From contig JANHCV010000007.1 of the NCBI GenBank assembly GCA_025594325.1, forward strand, positions 558,001-622,000: a stretch of 64,000 nt of DNA, in the 5' to 3' direction. Made by a program: the position numbers and the translations under genes. The stretch is from Blastocladiella emersonii ATCC 22665 (taxonomy: Eukaryota; Blastocladiomycota; Blastocladiomycetes; Blastocladiales; Blastocladiaceae). The notes beneath the pieces are model-generated. The model was given only the letters and a program-made list of their open reading frames with translations. It was not told where the DNA came from and ran no database searches. Positions 30,497 through 41,918 of the stretch are shown here, in pieces (position 1 is the first letter of the stretch; the number at the start of each line of letters is the position of its first letter).

Positions 30497-31747
30497 ATGA
30501 CCACCGCCCCGCTTCTTGCAATGGACGCCCTGCCCGCGCCGCCGCCGCACGCCGCCGTGCGCCTGATCCTGTGCCGCCACGGAGGTCCGCCTCTGCGCTC
30601 GCCCGGCCATCGCAGCAGCGACAGCGGACTGAACGCCTCGCCGTCGCCGCGTAGAGACGGCGCTCAACGCCGACCACATCCTCCAGGGCAGCGGCGTCAA
30701 CCCGCCGCTCAACGACCGCGGCCGCGCCCAGGCCCGCCTGCTCGGCGCTCGTCTTGCGAAGGAGCGGATTGACTGGATCGTGAGCAGCGAGCTGCTGGTA
30801 CCCCCGATCTGCGCTCTCGTCGATCTTGCGACGTTTGCTCATCGTCGTGATCTCTAGCGCGCGCGCCAGACCGCCGACGAGGTCGCCGCGCACCACCCGA
30901 CGGTCCCGCGCGACGTACACTCCTCCATCGGCTGCGGTGCCGTCGACGACTGCTGACACGCTCCTCCCTAGGTCTTTGCCGACCTCGCCGAGATCTCGTG
31001 GGGCGTCCTCGAGGGCACCAAGTCGCCCGACATTGCCAAGCTGCACACTGCCTGGGACCAGGGCGACTTTGACTGTACGCTTCTCCCACCGCTCGCGCTC
31101 TCACCCGCACTGACCCGCCCGTCACAGACTCGGCCGAGCGCGGCGAGTCGCCCAAGCAGGTAAGCCAGCGCGCGGGCGCGCAGCTGTTCGCGCTCATCGA
31201 CGAGGCGCGCCGTCGCCCGCGCGCTGCCTCTGGCCCCTACACCATCGCGATCGTGATCCACGGCCGCCTGCTGCGCATCCTGCTCGCCACGCTGCTGCAC
31301 CGCTCGCTCTTCTGCATGCCGGCCTTCTCGCACACCAACTGCAACATCAACGTGCTCGACTTCGTGACCCCGCCCTCGCCCATCACCGACCTGCCGCTCC
31401 TGCGCACGCTGCCGCCCGCCGACCTCGCGGCCTTTGCCGAGACGCATTTCGCGCAGCAGGCCGGCCACCCGACGTCGCCGCCGCCGCACGTCCGCCTCGA
31501 CGCGGCGCCCGCCATGGTGAACCTGACCCACGCGCACGTCTGGGGCGGGAAGCCGGGCGACGGGATTCTCGCGGTACCGTGGACGCGCGCGGATATCGGC
31601 AAGTGGACGACGATCGAGGACGTGGCCAAGAGTCTCGAGTGCGACGAGGTTGTCACGGATGTCGGCGCTGATGGGTTCTGGCTTGTTGGGACGCTGATCA
31701 GCGAGACGGGGCATCTCGTCGAGGCGGACGCGGATCCTACGGATTAG
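30497..31747 (+). CDS. Histidine phosphatase superfamily (phosphoglycerate mutase-like)
   Basis: Five exons: 30497-30584, 30655-30797, 30858-30914, 30972-31074 and 31128-31747; introns 70, 60, 57 and 53 nt; 336 residues. Branch-1 histidine phosphatases (PF00300) use a phospho-histidine intermediate. Seen: LILCRHGETALNADHILQG with catalytic His28, LNDRGRAQARLLGARL, SSELLRARQTADEV, a probable acid in LAEISWGVLEG, and the second active-site His175 in IVIHGRLLRILL. Splicing reconstitutes the RHGE motif across intron 1. The C-terminal 120 residues are longer than in a typical phosphoglycerate mutase. Substrate is uncertain (phosphoglycerate, fructose bisphosphate or another phosphoester). It lies 2.7 kb from the unrelated ApgM mutase. 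Confidence 0.88.
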
Positions 31748-31996
31748 ATGTATCTGTATCTGTTGTGGCGGGGCGGGCTGAATAGGATACCAACTTTGGC
31801 GCACTGTTATGTGTGGCTGGGTTGCATCTAGGGGCAGTGTACGGGAACGGCGCGTGAGCGCGTCGTTCATTGGCCGCCGTCTCGACGCGTCCTTCGCCTC
31901 AATCTCAAGACGCGCTCAAACGAGGACCAACAAGTGGCGGTATGACACAAAACTATATCTTATCCTACTTTTCTCTCCGCTCCCTACTCTCTCGAC

Positions 31997-32009
31997 TCAA
32001 TACCCGCCG

Positions 32010-32045
<36 letters not shown>

Positions 32046-35000
32046 GCGGGATGCGGCGGCGGCACCGCCGCGTACCCGCCACCCGCCGGCGCGGCGCCGT
32101 ACTGGAGCTGGTGGTGGACGTGGTGCACGGGGACGCCGTACATGGCCGCGTACTCGGCGACGGCGGCGGCGGCCATCTCGGCCTCGCCCGGCGCCGCCAT
32201 CGCTGCTTGGGCTTGAGCCCCCGCGGCGGCCGTGGTCAGGTTGCCGTAGCTCGTGCGCAGCGGCGAGTGCTGCGCGGGGAGGAACCGCGCCGAGTCGCGG
32301 TACGACGACGGCGCGGAGCCGGGCTGCGACTGCTGCCCTTGTTGCTGCTGCTCGGGGACCGCAGCCGCGGCAGCCGCAACGACGCCCGGCGGGATCCCCT
32401 GCGGCGGCGCGAGGAGCGCGCCGGATGCCGCCGCCGCGACGGCCGCAGCGGCGAGACTCGCGCGGCGCGCGGCGGACGCGGCCTGTTGCTGGCCGGGCGA
32501 CTGCTGTGCGAACATGGGCGAGACGGTGCCCGAGAGCGCCCCCGAGAGATTGCCCTCCTCGATATCGCGCCACTCCTCGTCGTCGGTCGTCGCGCCTGTG
32601 TACAGCTCGAGGTGCGCGGGGATCTTGCGCTGCGCCGGGTTCCACGTCGGCATGCTCGAGTACCCGTAGTACGCGGCCGCAGCTGCGGCAGCCGCCTGCT
32701 GCTGCTGCTGTTGCTGCTGCGGCGTCATCTGCGCCTGCTGCGAGGGACCGTACCCGGCCGACAGCGGCAACCCCGCGCTGCGCGGCCCGTTCGAGCCCGC
32801 GGGCCACCCGTAGTACGCGTAGTCGGCGCCGGGCACGCCGGCGGCGGCGGCCTGGGGCGGCGGCGGGTACCGCGCAGCCTGCGCGTGCTGCTGCTGGTGG
32901 TGGTGGTGCGGCGGGGGCATGGGCGCGGCGCCGGGCGGGCCCCACGCGCCGACGCCCGCGGCGACAGCGGCGGCGGCCGTGTTGAGGTTGACCTGGGCGG
33001 CGTGCGCGGACGCGGCCGAAATGGACTGCGACCGGCCCTTGCGCAGCATGGGCATCTCCTTGGGCCCCGACACGGGCGCGCCGGCCGGCGGGTACAGGTT
33101 GTTGGTCGACTGGTGGTGCTGCTGCTGGAACGCGTGCTGCTGCGCGTGCTGTTGGGGCGGAGCGCCAGACGCGAGCACGCCCTGGGTGTCGGGTGGCCCA
33201 CTCGCCGCGACCGCAGCCGCGGCCGCCGCGGCCGCCGCAACCGTCTCCATGGACGACCCGCGGCGCACGCGGTTCTGCAGCGACGCCGAGAGGTCGGCGA
33301 TGCTGGACTTGCGCTTCTCCTGGCGCTGCGCGGCCGAGACCGCGGGCTGCGCCTGCTGCTGCGACGCCTGCTGCTGCTGAGACGCCTGCTGGCCGATCGG
33401 AATGGGCGCGGGCCCAGTGCCGCCGAGGTTGAGCCCGCCCATCATGGGCGCGAGGCCCGCGAGCGACGCCGATGACGACGACATGGTCTTGGACCGCTGG
33501 CGGCCGACGCGCGCGAGCGAGAGCGACGCGGTATCGGGTGGCGTGGGCGACTTGGCGGGCTGCTGCTTGACCGCGACGACCTGCTGCTGCTGCGGCGCCA
33601 CAGCGGCCGCCGCGGCAACGGGCGCGGGCGACGCGGGCTTAGTGGGCGGCGCGGCTCCCGGCTGCCACGGACCGCGGTACGTTGCGCCGGTGATGAACGG
33701 GTGCATGCGGGCCTGGTGGGCGGACCAGCGCTCGATCGGGTTGAGGTGCAGGGTGCCGCGGAGGAAGTCGATGAGGCACTCGCGGGCGCGCACGTGGTCG
33801 TCGAGCTCGGCGCCGGCGAGCTTGCGCGACATCGGGTACTGCATGACGACCTCGCGCAGCGTGGTGCCGGCAAAGTACCGCTTGCTGGGCTGCTCGGTGG
33901 TGCCGTGCTCGCGCGAGTACTGCTCGCGCGACTTGAGCTTGTAGATGGCGGTCGGCCGCGACGGGGTGCCGGTGCGCCGCACGACGGCGGTGCCGTCGGC
34001 CGTGGTGGCGGTCGCGGAGGCGCCGTTGGTCACGGCCGAAGCCGACGACGAAGACCCGCCGGCGCCCGTGGCGACCTTGTAAAAGTAGGCCTTGGCGTTC
34101 TTGCCGACCTCGATCATGTAGGTGGGCGGGACGCCGAGCATGTCGACGATGCGCGACACCTGGTTGTACTCGGACGTGCCGGGGAACAGCGGGAGCCCGA
34201 GGAACAGCTCGGCGACGATGCACCCGAGCGACCACATGTCGATGGCCGACGTGTACGGCAGACCCAGAAGCACCTCGGGCGAGCGGTAGAACCGCGACTG
34301 GATGTACGTGTACACGGTCTGGTGCTCCTGGCACGCCGACCCAAAGTCGATGACCTTGAGCTGGTTCTCGTGCAGGCCGCGCAGCAGGATGTTCTCGGGC
34401 TTGAGGTCGCAGTGGATGAGCTTGGCCTCGGACAGGCAGGTGAGGGCGTCGAGGATCTGCGACGTGAAGGAGCGGACGAGGGCGAGGTCGAGCCCGCGGA
34501 ACTGGTTCTGCTTGATGAGCTCGTACAGGTTGATGGACAGCTGCTCGAAGACGAGGCACAGGTGGCGGCGGAACACGAACGAGTCCTTGAGCCGGATGAT
34601 GTGCCGCTTGTCGCCGCGGTCGTACTTGGCGTTGAGCATCTCGAGCACGTTGACCTCCATGAGCGACTGGTTGAAGTACGCCGGCTTGTTCTTGACCACC
34701 TTGACGGCGACCATGGCCTTGGTCTTGAGGTGCTGGCACTTGACGACCTGGCCAAACGTGCCCTGGCCGAGCACGTCGATGATGACGTACCGGCGGTCCG
34801 CGTCCTCGCCGAGAATGTCGTTGACGTACAGGATGTAGTCGTTGTCCTCGTTGTCGAACCCGTCGTTCTTGGCCGGCTTGGACGGCTTGGTCAGCACGCG
34901 CCGCGGGTTCTGCTGCTGCGTGTAGTGGAACCCGGGGTTGGCCGCGCGGTACGTGTCGACGAGCAGCAGCGTCAGCTTGCACAGCAGCGAGTCGCGCGAC

Positions 35001-37482
35001 CGCCGCACCACCGACTTGCGGTGATCGCTCGGCGTCGACCCAGTCACCGCGGTGCCCGAAAAGAGCGGCACCGTGCCGCTGGCCGTCGAGCTGATGCTCA
35101 TGGTCTGCGACTTGCGCCGCTTGTGCCCGGCCTGCACGGGCGTCCACACCGTCGACGACCCGCGCGCCGCCATGCCGACGCGCAGGTCCGACCGCCGCCC
35201 GCCGAAAATCAGCTGCTGCATCGGGACCCGCGGCTTGCGCGGCGCCGACGTCGACGCGGACGCGCCGCTGCCCGTGGCGTTCTCGGCGACGACCGACTGG
35301 CGCGAGCTCGAGGCCCGCGCCGAGCCCGACGACGACGAGGAGGTCGCAGCAGGCGCGGTACCCGACGAAAGCGACCGAGCCGCCGCCGATGCCGCGCCGG
35401 CACCCGACCCCGGCCGACTCGCACCCGCCGCCGCCGCAGCCGCGGCCGCCGCCCCCGTCGCGCCCGACGGCGGCGTAGTCGACGCGGACATCCCGACCGG
35501 CACGGGGATCCGGGACCCGTACGGCGATTTGTTGCGCGGGAGGTAGGTTCGCGCGGTGGACGTCGCGGACTCATCCCCAGAATTCGCCGCACTCGTCCGG
35601 CCTGCACCCGCTGCCGCCGAGTGGCGGACGGACCGGCGGCGGTGCAGGAGCCCATCCGAGCTCGCGCCGCCCGACGACGCGGACGTCGTAGGCGTCGGCG
35701 GGGCCGCGATACTCACACTCCCGCGCGTCGACGTGAGGTTGGGCGCGGACCCGGCGGTCCCGGCCGGCAGCTTTCCGCCGCCGGCGACGAGGAGCGACGC
35801 GCGGTGGGCGAGGATTGAGCCGGCGGGGGCGCCGTGGTGCCCGGGCTGGCCGGGCGACGCCATGGAGATGGAGCTGGAGCGCGAGAGCGGCGCGCCGCCT
35901 CCGCCGGTCCCCGCGCCCGCGGACGGCGGTGACGTGGGCGACAGCATCGCGAGCATGGCGGCGGTGCTCCCGGCGCCCGAGGTGCGGAGCAGGCCGGCGG
36001 ACGCGCGCGGGGACCCGCTGGTGCCCGCGGCCGCCACCATCGCACCGCCCGTCGACGCGGTGGTCGCGGGCGACGGCAGGCGGTGGCTGGACGCGAGACG
36101 CGGGGTCGGCGACGGGGTGCCGTTAGGCCCCGCGGCGCGCGCGACGCCGGCGGGCCGCAGCGCGCCGGAACCGGAGTTGCCGTGCAGCGGGTTGGTCGAC
36201 CAGTCGGTCTGCATGCGCTGGGCGAAATCGACGGGCGTCATGGGAAGCGCCGACGACGAGTTGGACCGCGGGTGCGCGGCGGACGCGGACGCGGACGCGG
36301 TGCTGCCGCCCGTGGGCGTCGAGTGGAACGGCTCAATGTCGAGGCCGCCGGCGCCGAGGTCGAGGGCGAGGCCGAGCTGCTGGTCCGCCGCGGCGGCGGC
36401 GCCGGGAGTCGCCGAGGAGGTCGGCGCGATAGTCGGCGCGTGCGTGGCCGCAGCACTGCTCACGGAACTCGTAGGCGTCGGGGTCGACGCGGACGACGAC
36501 GAGGACGCGAGGTCGGCGAGCGTGACGTGGAACTCGCCCGAGGAGCTGCCGCCGGTCGGGCGCGAGCTACAACAACACCGTGCGTGTCAGTTCCGCGGTC
36601 CCGCGCAGTCAAAGAAAACTCAAAACCGTACCCGTCGGCGTGCGCTGTGTTGGCCATGTACCGCGACAGGCGGTGCGGGTGGTACCCGGCACCGCCGGTG
36701 CCCGCAGCATAGCGACCCGGCGAGCTCGTCCCATCACCAGGCGACGCGGATCCAGGCGAGCCGGACGACGCGTTCGGGATCGCGACGCTGCGGCGGGGCG
36801 ACGCCGATCCGCCATTCCCCGGCGACCCGCTCGAGCCGAGGTACGGCGGCGAGACGTATCGCGGTGACGGGATCGCCGACGCGTTCGCGCTGGCGACGCC
36901 CGAGTGCAGCGCGATCGGCGGCGGCGGGGCCGCGCGCTGCTGCGCCTGCTGCTGCTGCTGCTGCTGGGCGTGGAGCTGGGCCTGGATCTGCTGGACCTTG
37001 GACCGGGCCATGGCGGCGCTCAGGGTCGGCGTGCCGGTAGCGGCGGGCGGGGTCGCGGCAACCGCGGCGCCCTGCTGCTGCTGCGCCTGGCGCGCCTGGG
37101 CGGCGATGGCGGAGGCGCGCTCGAGGGCCTGGGTGACGTGCGGCGGGAGGAGGCCCGAGGAGGACGACGCGGTGGCGGTCGAGGAGGCGACGGAGCTGGC
37201 GCCGCCGTCGTCGCGCGGCGGGAGCGGCGGTTGGTCGGCCATGGCGGACTGGCGCTGGGCCTGATGAGCGGCGTGATGCTGCTGCTGCGGGGGCGGAAGC
37301 GGACGCTGGTGATGGAGCAGGTGCGGGTGCGGCGACGTCTCGTCCTCGACCTCCCAGCCGGCCATGTCAATAACCGTGTTGGACGGGTGCCGGGCGTGGA
37401 GCAGCGGGTGCGAGTGCTGGGTGGGTGCAGCAGCGGGGTCGGATGTAGAGGGAGAGGAGAGCGGCGGTCGTTCTTCGCTCAT
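31997..37482 (-). CDS. YAK1: DYRK-family protein kinase, YAK1 orthologue
   Basis: Two exons, 37482-36632 and 36566-31997; intron 36567-36631 (65 nt, GTACGG...TTGTAG, phase 2); 1,806 residues. The pre-kinase signature NPRRVLTKPSKPAKNDGFDN followed by DYILYVNDILG is diagnostic of YAK1. Kinase domain about residues 878-1240: glycine loop GQGTFGQVV, catalytic IHCDLKPENILL (about 1003), DFGSACQ, and the autophosphorylated activation-loop YTY in TVYTYIQSRFYRSPE. YAK1 restrains growth downstream of PKA/TOR. Both flanks are unusually long and disordered, rich in poly-Gln, poly-Ala and poly-Ser, ending in a poly-Gln run and HGGY. The large antisense frame here (33701-35818) is a codon-bias shadow. Confidence 0.92.
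32010..32045. repeat. CTG/CAG trinucleotide repeat
   Basis: Twelve uninterrupted CTG units (CAG on the coding strand) encoding the C-terminal poly-Gln of the YAK1-like kinase; pure enough to be length-polymorphic. Confidence 0.9.
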
Positions 37483-38625
37483 TCCCGTAGCAGTCAGAGC
37501 TCGTCAGGACCGTCGTCGTCGTGCGGGGGAATGCTGCTACTGCTGCTACTGCGGTTGGTGTTGGTAGAGCTGCAGGAAGCGAGGAAGAGGAGGAGAGGAG
37601 GAGCGTGGCGGAGGAGCAGGCGGAGGAGCGAGGGGCGGCGTGGCTGAGCGAGAGGACCCAGGAAGCACACGCGGGCGAGAGTTTCGGGCACGGCCGGGGC
37701 GCGGCGCGGAGTAGGAGAACAGTGCAAGCACATCATGACACGACCACCGAGTCGGTTGGTAGTCGGTAGAGGAGGGGAAGCAGATACAAGAACGAGCAGA
37801 GTCGGCCGTCAGTCTCGCGCGTCCTGAGCACCACCGCGCTGCAGCAAGTGAGCACGTACAACACACACACACGCGATCGGAGTGCGATGCGATGACAGGG
37901 CGATGAAGAAGGCGAGGAGAGAAGGGATCAACACAAGGTCAGTCGCTGGAGGTCAAGCGCCATGTGCGCAGGCGCGGGCGCGTATTCTCGTCAACGTTGT
38001 CGGCGACCCCCCGTCGTTCGTTTCGGCAGACAGCGCGGCAACGACGTGCGCGCGGCCGAGCGCGGGGACCGGCCCAAAAATACGCCGAGAACGACACGAA
38101 GCGACGAGGGACCGCCGATGATCTTCTCGAGAGCGCTGCAGCTGCTGGTTACGCACCCCTCGTTCGTCGTCCTAGTCGTCACAGATTTCCCGTTGTAACC
38201 CGTCACAGTTGGTCGGTCGAGTGGCGCCCGGCGATGATGGCTCGCAGAAGCGGCAGTCGTGCGTGGGCAGGGCGATGCGTAGCGATGCGTTGCAGATGGG
38301 TCGGTTGAGGTGCACACACTCTCTCGCCTCGAGGCGTGCGGGTCGTCGGGGCAGCGAGAGGGAGGGGAGAGGGCGGAGGAGGGGGGCGTTCCGGGTCGGG
38401 TCGGGTGGCGGCGGCGCTGCCGCTGGCGTTTCGCGCTCGCCTCGCCCTCACCTGACCTCGCCGACCTCGCCGGCCTCCGCCGCCGCAAGCACCCTCACGC
38501 ACGCGTCAATCGTGAGATGCTTATACAAGTGCGATGCATTACTCGGAACAAGGTGACAAAAGGGAGAGAAAGCGAAATACAAATCGGTGAGGGGAGGATC
38601 AAAACTCACGAGCGCGAGGCGGACG
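37483..38625. other. 1.1-kb 5' region of the YAK1 gene
   Basis: No convincing coding sequence on either strand. The first ~400 bp upstream of the kinase ATG are purine- or GA-rich, with an ACACACAC run at 37861-37871. The remainder is GC-rich up to the stop of CCT3. Probably 5' UTR and promoter of YAK1. Confidence 0.4.
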
Positions 38626-40364
38626 TTACATATCCTGGCCCATCTCCTCGGGCGCCTGCTGCTCCTGCTGCTGGGGCTGGGCGCGCGCCTCCTTGCGGGA
38701 GAGGCCCGACACGATATCGTCGACGCGGAGGAGGAGGCACGCCGCCTCGAGCGCCGTCTTGAACGTCTGCACCTTGACGGCCGCGGGCTCCCACACGCCG
38801 TAGTCCTTCATGTCGGCGACGACGCCCTTGATGCCGTCGATCCCGAACGAGGACCCGGCGGCATCACCCGACGCGTGCTTGGCGCGCAGCGTCGTCAGCA
38901 CCTTGATGGCGTTGCCGCCGCAGTTCTGGACCAGCGTGCGCGGGATCACCTCGAGCGCGTCGGCGACCGACCGGTACGGCCACGAGACCACGCCCTCGAT
39001 CGACTTGGCCTTGGCCGCGAGCGCGACCGCGACCGCCATCTCGGTGGCGCCGCCGCCGGGCAGCAGCCGCGGGTTGAAGTACACGTTGCGGGCCACGGCC
39101 ATGGCGTCCTGCAGGTTGCGCTCCACCTCGTTGAGCACGTCCTTGGACGGCCCGCGGAGCAGGATCGTGCACGCCTTGGGGTCCTTGCACCCGACGAGGA
39201 AGGTGAAGTACTCGTCGCCAATCTTCTCGACCTTGAACTCGCCGCACGCGGTGCCGACGTCCGACTCCTTGAGGTCCTCGACGCGGTTGACGATGGTGGC
39301 GCCCGTGGCGCGGGCAATGCGGTTGTTGTCCATCTTGCGGACGCGGCGGATGGCCGTGATGTTGTGCTTGAGCAGGTAGTGCTGGGCGAGGTCGGAGACG
39401 CCCTTCTCGGTGAAGACAATGTCGGGCTTGACGGCGGCGATGCGCTCGCACAGGAGCTGGATCTGCTCCTCCTCGATCTCGAGGATGCGGTTCCAGTCCT
39501 CCTCCTTGGAGATCTCGATGTTGGTCTGCGACTCGCCCTTCTTGTACTCGAGCGGGCAGTCGAGCAGCACGACGCGCGGGTTGGCAATGTGGCGGCGCAT
39601 CTTCGGGTGGGTCACGTCCTTGTTGATCATGACGCCGTCGAGCACCTTGGACTCCTCGATCTCGCCGCCGGGCACCTTCTCGACGCGCGCGTACCGCTTC
39701 GTGTCCACGTCGATCTTGCCGCCGCCCACGTCCTGGGCGACGCACCGGACCGCGTCGAGGGCGAGGTGGCACATGAGGTCCGACCACCGCGACACGAACT
39801 TGGTGCCGAGCGTGGCCTTGACGAGGGCGAGCATCTCGTCCGTGTTGTGGATGTCGACGGGCTTGGCGATCGCGTCCATGACGACCAGCGCGTCGTCGAG
39901 CGCGCGCTTGTACGCCTGGATGATGACGATCGGGTGGATGTTGCGCTCGAGGTGCGGCGCCGCGAGGTGGAGCAGCTCGCCGGCGAGGATGATGACCGAG
40001 GTGGTGCCGTCGCCGACCTCCTCGTCCTGGGTGCGGGCCAGCTCGATCATGGACTTGGCGGCCGGGTGCGCCACCTCGCACTCGCGCAGAATCGCGTTGC
40101 CGTCGTTGGTCAGCACGATGCCGCCCATGGGGTCCAGCAGCATCTTGAGCATGGCCTGCGGGCCCAGGCACGTGCGGATGATGTCGGCCACCGTCTTGCC
40201 CGCCGCAATGTTGCTGAGCTGCGCCTTGCGCCCGCTCTCGCGGTTCTGGTTCGTGTCTAGATGCCGTGCGGGGGACGCGATCAGCCGTGGGTTGGGGTTC
40301 CGCGACGGCGACGACGGCGACGCGCGCGCCACGCACTCATCACAATGATCGGCTGTTGCATCAT
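38626..40364 (-). CDS. CCT3: T-complex protein 1 subunit gamma (chaperonin CCT3)
   Basis: Exons 40364-40337 and 40256-38626; intron 40257-40336 (80 nt, GTGCGT donor, GGCTGATC branch, ATCTAG acceptor, phase 1); 552 residues. One of eight subunits of the cytosolic TRiC/CCT ring, which folds actin and tubulin. Splicing gives MMQQPIIVM joined to NTNQNRESGRKAQL, the typical gamma-subunit start; without it the frame runs into unrelated sequence. Seen: TCLGPQAMLKMLLDPMGG, GNAILREC, the nucleotide-binding GDGTTSV (91-97), LLPGGGATEM and the end region DDIVSGLSRKEA. Divergent from the bL27m gene over a 506-bp intergenic region. Confidence 0.95.
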
Positions 40365-40870
40365 CTTGGCGAATTGGCGGGGAGGTTCTAGATCCGTAGA
40401 GAGAATGCAGAGCAAGGTTTTCCCACCAGAGAGGTCGAAGAGGAGGAGAGGAACGCGCGAGGTGGGCGCGAGCACGGCGGGTGGGCGTGGGACTCGGCGA
40501 GACGCGCGCGCGGCGGTCAGGGCCAGAGGGCGCCCCCTGGCCAGAAGCAGCAGGAAGGATCGCCTCACCCGCGGCGGAGACGCGGCCTGACACCACGTGA
40601 GATATCCTTTAGTCGCTTGGCGCTGCGTTCTTTTTATCTGGGATTAACATGTGTAATTTTTAGAATACCTCATAAATATAATGCGCAGTCAGATACACGA
40701 TTAATGAAGCGTAGAGTATAATTGGGCGGGAGAGCGTCACATGCCCTCACGACGCCCCGCTCGACCCTCAAGCGATCACCATTGCGCCTCAACTCACTCC
40801 CCTGCTCCACCAGCAACCACCGTCACTGCAACGTATCAACCCCACCGGGACTCGCTGCAACGGAACTGAA
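40365..40870. promoter_or_regulatory. Divergent promoter, CCT3 and mitochondrial bL27
   Basis: 506 bp. The centre (40610-40730) is conspicuously AT-rich for this window (TTTTTAGAATACCTCATAAA and GAGTATAATTGG), consistent with a nucleosome-free bidirectional promoter. Confidence 0.45.
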
Positions 40871-41554
40871 ATGTCGCTCCTGGCCCGCCTCGCCGTGACC
40901 GCCACGGGCGCCGGCGCCTCGCTGCTGTCGCGCCCGACCCTCCTCGCCTCGGCCGCTGCCCCGACGACGCTGGCCGCCGCCCTCGCGCAGAAGCGTTGGG
41001 CAACGAAGCGCTCGGGCGGCTCGACCAAGAACGGCCGCGACTCGCACTCGAAGCGTCTGGGCCTGAAAAAGTACGGCGGGCAGGGTGTAATCCCGGGCAA
41101 CATCCTGGTGCGGCAGCGCGGGACCGAGTTCCACGCCGGGCCCAATGTCGGGATCGGCAAGGACCACACGCTGTACGCGCTCAAGCCGGGCCACGTGCAC
41201 TTCTACCGCGCGTACAAGGTCAAGACGCTTGCCGGCGGGCGCACGCTCGCGCAGGAGCAGCAGTTTGTGCAGGTGATCCACCGCGACACCCACGCCGTCG
41301 CCTTCGACGCGCAGTCGGGCCGGCTCGACCTGTCCAAGGCGATCCTCGAGTCCGACACGGTGCGCCGCACGCTCGAGCGCGCGCGGACCCCGACGCTCCC
41401 GCCGACGCCGGCCGCCGAGTTTGTGCCCCGCCGCCGCGCGTTTGACAAGATCAACCGCGTCGAGTTCGACGAGCTCGTCACCGAGTCGTGGCGCGAGCGG
41501 TTGGGCGGCGACCACTGGATGGTCAAGCAGCGCGAGGAGAAGTTTGGCCACTGA
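40871..41554 (+). CDS. Mitochondrial large-ribosomal-subunit protein bL27m
   Basis: Single exon, 227 residues. Residues 1-42 are Ala/Leu/Arg-rich without acidic residues, a mitochondrial presequence likely cleaved near KRWATK. The bL27 domain (PF01016) follows at 43-125: [19 protein letters not shown], then [20 protein letters not shown] and [17 protein letters not shown]. bL27 sits near the peptidyl-transferase centre. Bacterial L27 is about 85 residues; the roughly 100-residue C-terminal extension matches the yeast MRP7 type. The start is the first ATG after the AT-rich promoter. Confidence 0.95.
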   Translation: MSLLARLAVTATGAGASLLSRPTLLASAAAPTTLAAALAQKRWATKRSGGSTKNGRDSHSKRLGLKKYGGQGVIPGNILVRQRGTEFHAGPNVGIGKDHTLYALKPGHVHFYRAYKVKTLAGGRTLAQEQQFVQVIHRDTHAVAFDAQSGRLDLSKAILESDTVRRTLERARTPTLPPTPAAEFVPRRRAFDKINRVEFDELVTESWRERLGGDHWMVKQREEKFGH

Positions 41555-41918
41555 GACCGTCGTTTTGTTGAGTCGTTATATTTTTTCAATCACTACTGCT
41601 ATAGCCCCTCACCTCGCCCTCGTGTCCCTGTACCTGTCTGTACCCCTGAGCGCGCATCGGCGATCCCGGGTTGTGTGGCGAGCTGATCGGCCCGGTCCAG
41701 TTCCGTCCTCGAATCTGCGTGCGTGCGGACGCGGACGCTCGGAAGAGGGAAGCGAACGCGCACTCAAACGCGCGGCGCGAGGACGCGAACGGCGCCTCGA
41801 TCGCCATGCAGACACGCCGCCCGGCAAGACGCCCACGCTTGGCCTGCTGTCCGCCCGTTCGCCGCCGCCGCTGCACGTTTTCTCTCCGCTCTCTCTCTTT
41901 GCAACTCAACGCACCACC
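41555..41918. other. Intergenic, terminator and promoter
   Basis: 364 bp between two plus-strand genes. A T-rich run follows the bL27m stop (41575-41590). The right part contains TCTCTCCGCTCTCTCTCTTT, a pyrimidine tract directly before the ATG at 41919. No gene. Confidence 0.45.

Noticed and set aside
33701-35818. 705-codon open frame antisense to the kinase
   Set aside because: It mirrors the YAK1 kinase domain on the other strand; the open frame follows from strong GC3 bias and the translation is low complexity (repeated EVDEALAG-like text).
38587-40260. 557-codon open frame antisense to CCT3
   Set aside because: Fully overlaps the well-conserved CCT3 exon; Leu/Asp/Val/Arg-rich shadow translation.
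41421-41918. N-terminal extension of the gene at 41919 into the bL27m gene
   Set aside because: The frame is open but overlaps bL27m out of frame, and a pyrimidine-rich promoter and clean ATG context lie just before 41919.
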